A DNA stretch of 64,000 nucleotides from an uncultured Clostridia bacterium. Its GTDB lineage: Bacteria > Bacillota > Clostridia > Oscillospirales > Ruminococcaceae. The stretch covers positions 21,644-85,643 of the forward strand of contig CANRFB010000005.1 of assembly GCA_947629785.1 (NCBI GenBank), read 5' to 3'. This document shows, one piece after another, positions 9,326 to 16,517 of the stretch. Position 1 is the stretch's first letter. Each line of letters begins with the position of its first letter. Position numbers and translations under genes: made by a program. Below the pieces are notes generated by a model, which saw only the letters and a list, made by a program, of their open reading frames with translations, made no database searches and was not told where the DNA came from.

Positions 9326-9646
9326 TCATATGCTGAAATTTTTCGGGATAAACCAGAATCCCACATAATATTCCGTTTCACGGTCAAAGGGGTCATAGTC
9401 TTTCCAGACTTTGTAGAACAGACCGTAATAATCCTCGCTGCCGTTTTCGTATTTTATAACGGGAACGCAGAACAGCGGCGGAAGTTCTTTCTGTTTTGCG
9501 CGGATCAGATCCACCGTAAAAAGCACGAACGCTATGCCGATCACAACGCCGCAAACGGCTGCAATTCTTTTCCGTGCGGAAACGGACAGCGCGGCGTTCC
9601 GCCTTTTCTCCTCCCGCCTTGCACGTTTAAGTTTGGAAACTTCCAT
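9326..9646 (-). CDS. Small single-pass membrane protein between tpiA and gpmI
   Basis: I do not recognise a family. The 106-residue product has a basic N-terminus (KLKRARREEKRR), one membrane segment (AAVCGVVIGIAFVLFTVDLI, about residues 31-50) and a short acidic and aromatic-rich outer part (ENGSEDYYGLFYKVWKDYD). The ATG lies 15 bases after the tpiA stop, but there is only a weak ribosome site (GGCGG), suggesting coupled translation. Its place inside a glycolytic operon does not reveal a role. The frame shows normal coding character and ends before gpmI, so it is likely real. Confidence 0.6.
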   Translation of the reverse strand: MEVSKLKRARREEKRRNAALSVSARKRIAAVCGVVIGIAFVLFTVDLIRAKQKELPPLFCVPVIKYENGSEDYYGLFYKVWKDYDPFDRETEYYVGFWFIPKNFSI

Positions 9647-9661
9647 TCAGCCGCCGTAAGA

Positions 9662-10438
9662 TCAGCCGTTAACGGCAGCCTGAACGATAGTGTTGAAGTC
9701 GTTGGCTTTCAGTGAAGCGCCGCCGATAAGACCGCCGTCAACATCGGGTTTGGAAAGGAGTTCCGCCGCGTTGCCCGCGTTCATTGAACCGCCGTACTGG
9801 ATAGTAACAGCGTCCGCAGTCGCCTTATCGTAAAGATTTGCAAGAGCAGCGCGGATAAATGCGCATACTTCCTGAGCCTGATCCGCAGTGGCGGTCTTTC
9901 CCGTGCCGATAGCCCATACAGGCTCGTAAGCGATAACGGTTTTCTTTACGTCCTCGGCGGAAACACCGAAAAGATCAAGCTTTATCTGACGTCCGATAAC
10001 TTCTTCTGTAATGCCGCACTCACGCTCCCAGAGCAGTTCGCCTACGCAGACGATAGGTTTCAGACCTGCGGCAAGAGCAGCCTTTGTTCTCTTGTTTACC
10101 GTTTCGTCGGTTTCGCCGAAATACTGACGTCTTTCGGAGTGACCGATAACAACATATTCAACGCCGATCTCGGTAAGCATATCGGCGGAAATTTCACCTG
10201 TAAAAGCGCCGCTCTTTTCAAAGTGAACGTTCTCCGCGCCTACTTTTACATTGGAGCCTGCCGTGGTATTTACGGCAGTTTCAAGGTTGGTGTAAGGAAC
10301 GCAGGCGATAACTTCGACATTGCCGTTTGCGTTTGCAACAAGGGGCTTGATGGCTTCAAGGAGTTCCTTGGCTTCGGGGCGGGTCTTGTTCATTTTCCAG
10401 TTTCCTGCAATGATAGCTTTTCTCAATGACTTATTCAT
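9662..10438 (-). CDS. tpiA: Triosephosphate isomerase
   Basis: TpiA interconverts dihydroxyacetone phosphate and glyceraldehyde 3-phosphate. All catalytic elements are visible in the 258-residue TIM barrel: N-W-K with the catalytic Lys at residue 15, VIGHSERRQYF with the catalytic His, and AYEPVWAIGTGKTA with the catalytic Glu and mobile loop 6. The phosphate-binding GGSM and GLIGGASL stretches are near the C-terminus. It heads the group tpiA, small membrane protein, gpmI, cyclophilin. Upstream, a TATAAT on the minus strand at 10496-10501 and a GTGTG/CACAC inverted repeat around 10465-10482 may regulate it, but this is tentative. Confidence 0.98.
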   Translation of the reverse strand: MNKSLRKAIIAGNWKMNKTRPEAKELLEAIKPLVANANGNVEVIACVPYTNLETAVNTTAGSNVKVGAENVHFEKSGAFTGEISADMLTEIGVEYVVIGHSERRQYFGETDETVNKRTKAALAAGLKPIVCVGELLWERECGITEEVIGRQIKLDLFGVSAEDVKKTVIAYEPVWAIGTGKTATADQAQEVCAFIRAALANLYDKATADAVTIQYGGSMNAGNAAELLSKPDVDGGLIGGASLKANDFNTIVQAAVNG

Positions 10439-10566
10439 GGTGATTACTCTCCTTTTTATTATAGTGTGGAAATTTCACACAAAAATTCAATATACATTAT
10501 ACCATATATTTTGCAAAAATATATTACTTTTTTGTGAATAACCGAATTTTCTCCCAAAAATTTGCC

Positions 10567-11340
10567 TCAGTCCTCCCAGACCTTGGCAAGTCTTTTCATA
10601 TATGCCCGTACATCGGTTTCAAAGACCTCGTTCAGCTTATCCGAACGGAGTACCTGCTTCGGTTCGCCGCAAAGAACGGCTTTCCCGTCCTGCATAAGGA
10701 CTATCCTGTCCGAAACTGCCGCCGCAAGGCTCAGATCATGGAAAACGCCTATTACCGATTTCCCGCTGTCCGTCCATTTGCGGATAAGTCCGTAAAGTTC
10801 CGTCTGGTGTTTCAGATCGAGATGATTTGCAGGTTCGTCCAGAAAGATAATATCCGGTTCCTGCGCGAAAGCCCTTGCAAGGAACACCCTTTGCAGCTGA
10901 CCGCCCGAAAGTTCGGTTATAAGCCGTTCTTCCAGACCCGAAAGCCCCGCTTCTGAAATACATCTTTCCACGGCTTCATTGTCCTCCGCGGAGGCTTCCG
11001 AGAAAAGCCCGCCCGTGTGCCGTGCGTAACGTCCCATCATCACCGTATCGAAAACGGTATATTCCGAATAGTCCCCGCCCGCGCCTGTCTGGGAAAGCAG
11101 CGCCGTCCGCTTTGCCCGCTCTTTTACGGGCATTGACGAAACAGCAGCGCCGTCTATGTACGCGCCGCCCGACATTATGGGAATAAGTCCGCAGGCGGCT
11201 TTGAGAAGCGTGGTCTTTCCGCAGCCGTTCGCCCCCGCAAGGGAAACGGTTTCTCCCGCATTCACCGTCAGGGAAACGCCTTTTATTATCTCCCTGCTTC
11301 CGTACCCGCAATGGAGGTTTTTTATTTCAAAAAGTGACAT
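10567..11340 (-). CDS. ABC transporter ATP-binding protein, iron-siderophore/cobalamin (FecE/BtuD) type
   Basis: The 257-residue protein is a complete nucleotide-binding subunit: Walker A GANGCGKTT near residue 36, signature LSGGQ near residue 140, and Walker B IIFLDEPANHLDLKHQ, followed by the switch His in GVFHDLSLAA. The D-loop wording ANHLDLKHQ is characteristic of the FecCD-associated importers of ferric siderophores, haem and vitamin B12. No FecCD permease or binding protein lies beside it. It follows galU by 28 bases and seems to be the last gene of that transcript, so it may serve permeases encoded elsewhere. Confidence 0.88.
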   Translation of the reverse strand: MSLFEIKNLHCGYGSREIIKGVSLTVNAGETVSLAGANGCGKTTLLKAACGLIPIMSGGAYIDGAAVSSMPVKERAKRTALLSQTGAGGDYSEYTVFDTVMMGRYARHTGGLFSEASAEDNEAVERCISEAGLSGLEERLITELSGGQLQRVFLARAFAQEPDIIFLDEPANHLDLKHQTELYGLIRKWTDSGKSVIGVFHDLSLAAAVSDRIVLMQDGKAVLCGEPKQVLRSDKLNEVFETDVRAYMKRLAKVWED

Positions 11341-11368
11341 GATGTATCTTCCTTTGTTTGCCGGCAGA

Positions 11369-12238
11369 TCAAAGAGTTTTTGCCAGTTCTTTTATATATT
11401 CCCTGAGTTCCCCGCCGATGTCCTCCCGTGAAAGACCTGTTTCAATTCCTGCTTTTAACGCGCTTAACTTGTTTCCCATATCGTACCGTGTTCCTGTGAA
11501 ATCAACGCCTGTCATTCCCTTTGAAACTGCAAGCTGTTTCATGGCGTCGGTAAGCTGTAGTTCGTTATTCCTGCCGTAAGGGGTATTTTCCAGAATGGCA
11601 AATATTTCGGGCGGAAGAACGCACCGGCCAAGAATGGCATAATTTGAGAACATCTGCTCTCTTGATGGCTTTTCTATCATGTCGGTTATTTCAAAATACC
11701 CATCAGGCATTTTTGTCAGCTTCATTGAGGAATATTTCATTACGTCCTCTGTGGGAACTTCCCTTATTCCCGCGGCGCCCTTGCCGTATTTTTCATAGGC
11801 TCTGCAAAGCTGCGCAATAGCGGGATCTTCGCCGATAATCACATCGTCTCCGTAAAGGACCGCTATGGGGTCGTTCCCCGCGAAACTTTTAGCGCAAAGA
11901 ACGGCGTGTCCCAGTCCCAGCTGTTCCGCCTGACGCACATATGAGATATTCGCCATGGAAGCAATACGCTTTATCTCGTTGCAAAGTTCCGTTTTGCCGC
12001 CTGCTTCAAGCTGACGTTCCAGATCGGGCATTCTGTCAAAATGGTCCTCCACAACGTGCTTGCCTCTGGAAAGAATTATCAGTATGTCGGTTATCCCCGC
12101 CCTTACACATTCTTCCACAATGTACTGAATAGCGGGTTTGTCAAGAATAGGAAGCATTTCCTTTGGCATAGCCTTAGTTGCAGGCAGCATTCTTGTGCCG
12201 TACCCCGCCGCCGTGATCACTGCTTTTTTTACTTTCAT
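11369..12238 (-). CDS. galU: UTP-glucose-1-phosphate uridylyltransferase
   Basis: GalU makes UDP-glucose from UTP and glucose 1-phosphate, feeding cell-wall glycopolymers and galactose metabolism. The 289-residue product opens with the nucleotidyltransferase signature GYGTRMLPATKAMPKEMLP and contains VLYGDDVI and the EKPSREQ substrate region. The length is typical. The start has AAAGGAG upstream. It is the middle gene of an apparent three-gene transcript: RING/zinc-ribbon protein, galU, ABC ATPase. Confidence 0.96.
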   Translation of the reverse strand: MKVKKAVITAAGYGTRMLPATKAMPKEMLPILDKPAIQYIVEECVRAGITDILIILSRGKHVVEDHFDRMPDLERQLEAGGKTELCNEIKRIASMANISYVRQAEQLGLGHAVLCAKSFAGNDPIAVLYGDDVIIGEDPAIAQLCRAYEKYGKGAAGIREVPTEDVMKYSSMKLTKMPDGYFEITDMIEKPSREQMFSNYAILGRCVLPPEIFAILENTPYGRNNELQLTDAMKQLAVSKGMTGVDFTGTRYDMGNKLSALKAGIETGLSREDIGGELREYIKELAKTL

Positions 12239-12271
12239 TTTTTAAAACTCCTTTTTACCCGTCAATAATCG

Positions 12272-13273
12272 TTATTTTCCGAGAAATTCTGCAAACTGCA
12301 TGAAATACATTGCCAGATACGGTATTGCCGAAAGGCATATGAAAAGCGTCAGCCAAAGCGCGGAAGTACCGCCTCTGTGTGAAATTTCATACCTGTAATG
12401 TTCGCCGAAAACTTCCTTTATATTCCGTATCCGTTTAAGAACATTGTCATAGTATATCCTGTTCCCGAAGAATCCGAAAGTGAACATCAGCACATAATAT
12501 ATAGCCGTTCCTATGAACATGACTCCGCTGAAAGCTGAGCCCCTGACATCAAACCTTGACGCGAACTCGGATAACATTCCGTAGCCTTTGGTTTCCGCAA
12601 AAAGATATATGAACTGCGGAATTCTCGAAAAAAGCCGCAGTATGAACGCTCCCAGCGCAATTAGCGGCATTTTCCGGTAAGCAAAGTAAAATTCCGGAAA
12701 AAGCATGGCGCTCAGGTTCAGGCTGAACTTCCTGCCCCACTCCTTGAACTGCTTGAACAGCGGCAGGTAGTAATGGGTATTCGTTCCCACAAAATCGCCT
12801 ATTTCCGACATTTTCACGCCGTCAAAATCCTCGTCCGGACTGAATCCGCAAAGCGGGTCGGAAAAATTTACAAAAAACGGATCCATCATCAGTCCGCCGT
12901 TGGCGTTGCGGTTGTAAGCGTTCGGGTCGTCGTTGATATTCACGCCGCCGTAACGCTGTTCCGGAATGTTTTCATCGTTGTTTATTCCCGGGATCGGCAT
13001 ACCGCACCTGCGGCAGAAAAGCGTCAGCGGCGGGTTCGTATACCCGCAGAACGTGCAGACTGTTTCCCTGCCTGCGGCTTCTCCCGCTCCCACGTCATAG
13101 GAGGGTTTCCACTCGCCGCCGCTCTGATGGAGAACGGTATTCACGCACTTTCCGCTCTTTTCGTAACACGCTCTGTGGTAGGGTGTGCCGCATTCGGGGC
13201 AAATGACAACATCGTCCTCCGATGTGAATTTCTCACTGCAAACCATACATCTTGTTCCCACATAACCTGACAT
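12272..13273 (-). CDS. Prokaryotic RING-like/zinc-ribbon membrane protein
   Basis: The 333-residue product begins with a RING-like zinc finger: C-x2-C, then CPEC, then H-x2-C, ending CYEKSGKC (residues 9-43). A second zinc ribbon (CTFCGY, then CRRCG) lies near residues 74-92. After a disordered Asn-rich linker, residues 175-335 hold three or four membrane segments resembling DUF2628 proteins (FSLNLSAMLFPEFYFAYRKM). Such RING-like proteins are known in bacteria, but their ligase activity is mostly untested. I chose the ATG at 13273 because the ATG at 13294 overlaps the AAAGGAG ribosome site. It leads the galU transcript behind a consensus promoter. A role as membrane sensor or scaffold is only a guess. 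Confidence 0.75.
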   Translation of the reverse strand: MSGYVGTRCMVCSEKFTSEDDVVICPECGTPYHRACYEKSGKCVNTVLHQSGGEWKPSYDVGAGEAAGRETVCTFCGYTNPPLTLFCRRCGMPIPGINNDENIPEQRYGGVNINDDPNAYNRNANGGLMMDPFFVNFSDPLCGFSPDEDFDGVKMSEIGDFVGTNTHYYLPLFKQFKEWGRKFSLNLSAMLFPEFYFAYRKMPLIALGAFILRLFSRIPQFIYLFAETKGYGMLSEFASRFDVRGSAFSGVMFIGTAIYYVLMFTFGFFGNRIYYDNVLKRIRNIKEVFGEHYRYEISHRGGTSALWLTLFICLSAIPYLAMYFMQFAEFLGK

Positions 13274-13355
13274 TAACGTGTATGCTCCTTTCATTGAACG
13301 GGCGCCCGTCCAAATTCATGCCTGCAAAATTTTTGCATATAAATATCCATATTTA

Positions 13356-13384
13356 AGTATACCACAAAATCTCACAAATAACAA
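13356..13384 (-). promoter_or_regulatory. Promoter of the RING-protein/galU transcript
   Basis: Minus strand: TTGTTA at 13384-13379 and TATACT at 13361-13356 with exactly 17 bases between. The bases before the -10 are TGTGG, a pattern repeated at several promoters in this window. Confidence 0.7.
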
Positions 13385-13436
13385 TATGATTTTTAATTTT
13401 TCATCATATTGTCACACATTAAGCCTTTAAAATTAC

Positions 13437-13465
13437 TTGACATTATACAAATTAAGGTTTACAAT
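13437..13465 (+). promoter_or_regulatory. Promoter of the first cardiolipin synthase gene
   Basis: TTGACA at 13437-13442 and TACAAT at 13460-13465, 17 bases apart. It is divergent from the promoter at 13356-13384. It lies downstream of the leftmost possible cls start, so it supports the internal ATG at 13541. Confidence 0.75.
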
Positions 13466-13540
13466 GTATTTATAGATAAATTTTTATGCTGTTATTTGTA
13501 TAAAATAGTCAAAAAGCATTTTTTAAGGAATAGGATATTA

Positions 13541-15097
13541 ATGAACAAAAAAACCAAGAGAAAACTTAAAAGCCTTGTAAGGATAATTTTCGGAAGAACG
13601 CTGATAGTCGTTCTGGGACTTGCCCTGCAAGTGGCATTTGTGCTGACGGCGCTGATATATTTCAGCAGTCACTATGTATTTTTCAGTGCGGCAATGTCGG
13701 TAATGTCCCTGATAGCGCTGGTCTGCATTATAAATGACAAGACGAATCCCTACTACAAGCTTGCGTGGGTAGTTCCGGTAATGCTTGTGCCGATTTTCGG
13801 AACGGTGCTGTATATTTTCGTGCGTCTGGAACTGGGTACACGGATAATGAACAAGCGTATCATAGAACTTATCGGAAAGACCGCGCCTTTTATCCCGCAG
13901 GACGAAAATGTCCTTGCCGAACTGGAAACGGTCAGCGCCAAGGAGAAAAACCTCGCGGTCTACATGAAAAAATATGCGGGTTTCCCTGTTTTCCGCAGCA
14001 CCGGCGCGGAATATTTCCCCCTCGGCGAGGACGCTTTCCACGCCATAGTCCGCGAACTGGAAAAAGCCGAGAAATTCATTTTTCTGGAGTTTTTCATTGT
14101 AGAACACGGGGAAATGTGGGACGCGATACTTGAAATTCTCGAGCGAAAATCCAAGCAGGGCGTAGACGTCCGCTTCATGTATGACGGAATGAGCAGTCTT
14201 GTGCTTGTTCCCTACAATTACCCCAAAAAACTCGCCGCCCGCGGCATAAAATGCAAGGTATTCTCGCCCATAAAGCCCGTTCTCACCACCATACAGAACA
14301 ACCGCGACCACCGCAAGATACTTGTTATCGACGGGCACACGGCATTTACCGGAGGAATAAACCTTGCGGACGAATATATCAACAAGTTTGAACGCTTCGG
14401 ACACTGGAAAGATACTGCCGTCATGGTAAAGGGCGACGCGGCGAAAAGCTTTACCGCCATGTTCCTGCAGAACTGGAACATTTCAGAAAAAAGCGAGGAC
14501 GATTACGCCGTTTACACCACACACATCAGGCATGATTTCCCCCTTGAGGAGGGCTTCGTACTTCCTTACGGCGACAGCCCTCTTGACAACGAAAATGTGG
14601 GAAAGAACGTATATCTGGACATTCTTGACCGTGCGGAACGGTACGTTCATATAATGACGCCCTACCTGATCCTTGACGAGGAAATGAGCCGTGCGCTGAC
14701 ATTTGCGGCAAAGCGCGGGGTGGACGTTTCCATAATAATGCCCCACATACCGGACAAGCAATACGCGTATATCCTTGCCCGCTCCTATTACGGGGAACTC
14801 ATTTCCGCGGGTGTGAAAATTTACGAATACACTCCGGGATTTATCCACGCAAAGGAATTTGTCAGCGATGATGTAACGGCAGTTGTAGGCTCGATAAATC
14901 TTGATTACCGCAGTCTGTTCCTGCATTTTGAATGTGCCTGCCGATTCTACCGCTGCGAAGTCGTCCGCGATGTTGAGGCGGATATGCTGGCAACCATGAA
15001 AAAGTGCTGTCTCATAACCCTTGACGACTGCAGGAAATACAACATTTTCAAAAAACTTATCGGACGTATACTGAGAGTTTTTGCGCCGCTTATGTAA
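13541..15097 (+). CDS. cls: Cardiolipin synthase (phospholipase D family), copy 1
   Basis: Cls joins two phosphatidylglycerol molecules to cardiolipin at the membrane. The 518-residue product has two N-terminal membrane segments and the two HKD active-site motifs: HRKILVIDGHTAFTGGINLADE and HAKEFVSDDVTAVVGSINLD, both with intact H-x-K-x4-D. The ATG at 13541 has AAGGA upstream and begins the Lys/Arg-rich tail usual in the family. A longer frame to 13409 would run through the promoter. It is followed 34 bases later by a VTT-domain gene. A second, clearly related copy is at 21012. Confidence 0.95.
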   Translation: MNKKTKRKLKSLVRIIFGRTLIVVLGLALQVAFVLTALIYFSSHYVFFSAAMSVMSLIALVCIINDKTNPYYKLAWVVPVMLVPIFGTVLYIFVRLELGTRIMNKRIIELIGKTAPFIPQDENVLAELETVSAKEKNLAVYMKKYAGFPVFRSTGAEYFPLGEDAFHAIVRELEKAEKFIFLEFFIVEHGEMWDAILEILERKSKQGVDVRFMYDGMSSLVLVPYNYPKKLAARGIKCKVFSPIKPVLTTIQNNRDHRKILVIDGHTAFTGGINLADEYINKFERFGHWKDTAVMVKGDAAKSFTAMFLQNWNISEKSEDDYAVYTTHIRHDFPLEEGFVLPYGDSPLDNENVGKNVYLDILDRAERYVHIMTPYLILDEEMSRALTFAAKRGVDVSIIMPHIPDKQYAYILARSYYGELISAGVKIYEYTPGFIHAKEFVSDDVTAVVGSINLDYRSLFLHFECACRFYRCEVVRDVEADMLATMKKCCLITLDDCRKYNIFKKLIGRILRVFAPLM

Positions 15098-15131
15098 TAA
15101 GCCGCTTATGTAATGACAGGAGATGAATATT

Positions 15132-15809
15132 TTGACAAAAAAACGCTTTACCGAACTTCTGAAACGCATAATACAGATAGCGCCCATAATAATGGTCGGG
15201 TTATGCGTACTGATATACTTTAAATTTTTCCGCGGGGTGACTATCGAGCATATCCTTGAATTCACGCCCGAGAACCTATGGCTTGCGGCGCTTGTGATGA
15301 TAGGGCTTTTCGGATTGAAATCCCTGTCGATGTTCTTCCCCATGCTGATACTGATAGCCGCTTCGGGGAGCATTTTCCCGAATTACTTTGCCGCGCTTCT
15401 GGTAAACGTCTGCGGCGTTCTTATGATGCTTGCCCTGCCCTATCTTATCGGGCGGTTTGCGGAGCGGGAATTTGTGGAAAGGCTCATAAGCAAAAACAAG
15501 AACGCTGACAAACTCCGTGAATTCCAGTCGGAAAACGAGTTCTTCATAGCGTTCTTCCTGCGGGTAATAAACATTCTGCCCTGCGACATTGTGAGTATGT
15601 TTCTCGGCTCGGCGGGATTTTCGCCCATAAAATACTTTGCGGGTTCGTTTCTGGGAATACTTCCGGGGCTTATAACCACCACGCTTATGGGTTCAAGCGT
15701 TGACGACCCCAAGTCCCCGAAATTCTGGGTCTCCATCATCTGCGAAGTTGTATTCGCGGCAGGGTCGAGCATTGCATATTACATTTATAAAAAGCGCAAA
15801 CAAGGCTGA
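15132..15809 (+). CDS. TVP38/TMEM64 (VTT domain, DedA-like) membrane protein
   Basis: The protein (225 residues) has about six membrane segments. It contains the VTT-domain pattern: an LPYLIGRFAEREF stretch, and FLRVINILPCDIVSMFLGSAGFSPIKYF matching the conserved 'R..P..p.......G....f..f' core. Proteins of this DedA-related superfamily are implicated in lipid scrambling or lipid-carrier recycling. I prefer the TTG at 15132, nine bases from AGGAG, over the ATG at 15123, which abuts it. It probably forms an operon with cls copy 1, fitting a membrane-lipid role. The last residues K-Q-G and the stop lie in a dispersed repeat that starts at the 3' end of the gene. Confidence 0.85.
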   Translation: MTKKRFTELLKRIIQIAPIIMVGLCVLIYFKFFRGVTIEHILEFTPENLWLAALVMIGLFGLKSLSMFFPMLILIAASGSIFPNYFAALLVNVCGVLMMLALPYLIGRFAEREFVERLISKNKNADKLREFQSENEFFIAFFLRVINILPCDIVSMFLGSAGFSPIKYFAGSFLGILPGLITTTLMGSSVDDPKSPKFWVSIICEVVFAAGSSIAYYIYKKRKQG

Positions 15810-15905
15810 GGCGGGGGAGCCCCCGCGGGCATAATCAGGCATTATTTTGTTATTTCCCGCTTTGTGCCTGCCGTGAGATAAAGTAAAGCAGATTTTTCGC
15901 CTTTG
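15797..15905 (+). repeat. Dispersed palindromic repeat, copy at the end of the VTT gene
   Basis: Modules seen in order: CAAGGCTGA (contains the upstream gene's stop codon), the palindrome GCGGGGGAGCCCCCGC, then AATCAGGCATTATTTTG, and TGCCTGCCGTGAGATAAAG. The same modules recur at 16.2, 18.65, 51.1 and 62.4 kb. Confidence 0.75.
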
Positions 15906-15953
15906 CACACAAGATATACAATGATGCGGTGGCTTTTTTAGTTAAAAAGACAA

Positions 15954-15983
15954 TTGATTATTAAAGCTGCTGTATGTTATAAT
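15954..15983 (+). promoter_or_regulatory. Candidate promoter of a triple-repeat small RNA
   Basis: TTGATT at 15954-15959 and TATAAT at 15978-15983, 18 bases apart, directly upstream of the 33-base tandem repeats. It drives no protein gene that I accept. Confidence 0.5.
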
Positions 15984-15989
15984 ACAAAT

Positions 15990-16150
15990 AGTAAAGCATA
16001 TATTGCTTGCTTAATAGGGGTTGCGAATCCGTCTAAAATCGTTTTAATAGGGGTTGCGAATCCGTCTAAAATCGTTTTAATAGGGGTTGCGAATCCGTCT
16101 AAAATCGTTTTAATAGCAAGAAAAGACCGCCATAAAACGGTCTTTTCTTA
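15990..16150 (+). ncRNA. Candidate small RNA made of three 33-base repeats and a terminal hairpin
   Basis: A promoter-like sequence is followed by three identical 33-base units (16013-16111, each containing AGGGGTTGCGAATCCGTC) without spacers. A perfect 12-base-pair hairpin follows (AAGAAAAGACCG at 16118-16129 with CGGTCTTTTCTT at 16138-16149). The unit structure resembles an RNA gene with repeated binding sites. The 33-base period also keeps an open frame (repeating IGVANPSKIVL), but that frame runs on into a dispersed repeat and has no ribosome site, so I favour RNA. Expression is inferred only. Confidence 0.45.
16013..16111 (+). repeat. Three perfect 33-bp tandem repeats
   Basis: The units start at 16013, 16046 and 16079 and are identical, followed by a partial fourth start (AATAG). 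They have no spacers and so do not form a CRISPR array. They lie between two copies of the dispersed palindromic repeat. Confidence 0.95.
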
Positions 16151-16169
16151 TACACAAGGAAGTTATTTA

Positions 16170-16456
16170 TATGGCGGGGGAGCCCCCGCGGGCATAATCA
16201 GGGCAGGCTGCAGCCTGCACCCGGTCAGGCTTTATTTAGCTATTTCCCGCCTAAGTATACCGTACATTAAGCAATGCTGAATCTACAAAAAATTTTCCCG
16301 CCCATATGATATGGACGGGAAATCTATTTACAGATTTAACTTTACTTTACCTCACGGCAGGCACAAAACGGAAAATCACTGAATAAAGCCTGAAAGGGTC
16401 AAGGCTCAGCCTTGCTTATCTGCAATTACGCATTACGAATTACGCATTACGAATTG
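16170..16456 (+). repeat. Dispersed palindromic repeat, long copy
   Basis: Modules: GCGGGGGAGCCCCCGC, the palindrome GCAGGCTGCAGCCTGC, a TCAGGCTTTATTT segment, and the hairpin TTCCCGCCCATAT/ATATGGACGGGAA around 16297-16321. Inverted modules follow (TTTACCTCACGGCAGGC, then GGGTCAAGGCTCAGCCTTG), then ATTACGCATTACGAATT repeated. The element is thus itself roughly an inverted repeat. Confidence 0.8.
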
Positions 16457-16517
16457 TCAAAAGTGGCGGTGTGTGCATAGAATATATCGAGAAAACTGCA
16501 CATAAGGAGTGATTCTT

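Noticed and set aside
7886..9715. Long plus-strand frames opposite gpmI and tpiA
   Set aside because: Antisense shadows of well-identified genes, without domains or ribosome sites.
14483..15373. Minus-strand frame of 296 codons across cls copy 1 and the VTT gene
   Set aside because: Antisense to two recognised genes, and no motif is visible.
16013..16111. Possible CRISPR array
   Set aside because: Three perfect 33-base repeats touch each other with no spacers, and no cas genes are present.
15954..16280. Plus-strand frame of 108 codons with IGVANPSKIVL repeated three times
   Set aside because: No ribosome site, the first codon lies in the -35 box, and the frame continues into a non-coding dispersed repeat. 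The repetition follows from the 33-base period.
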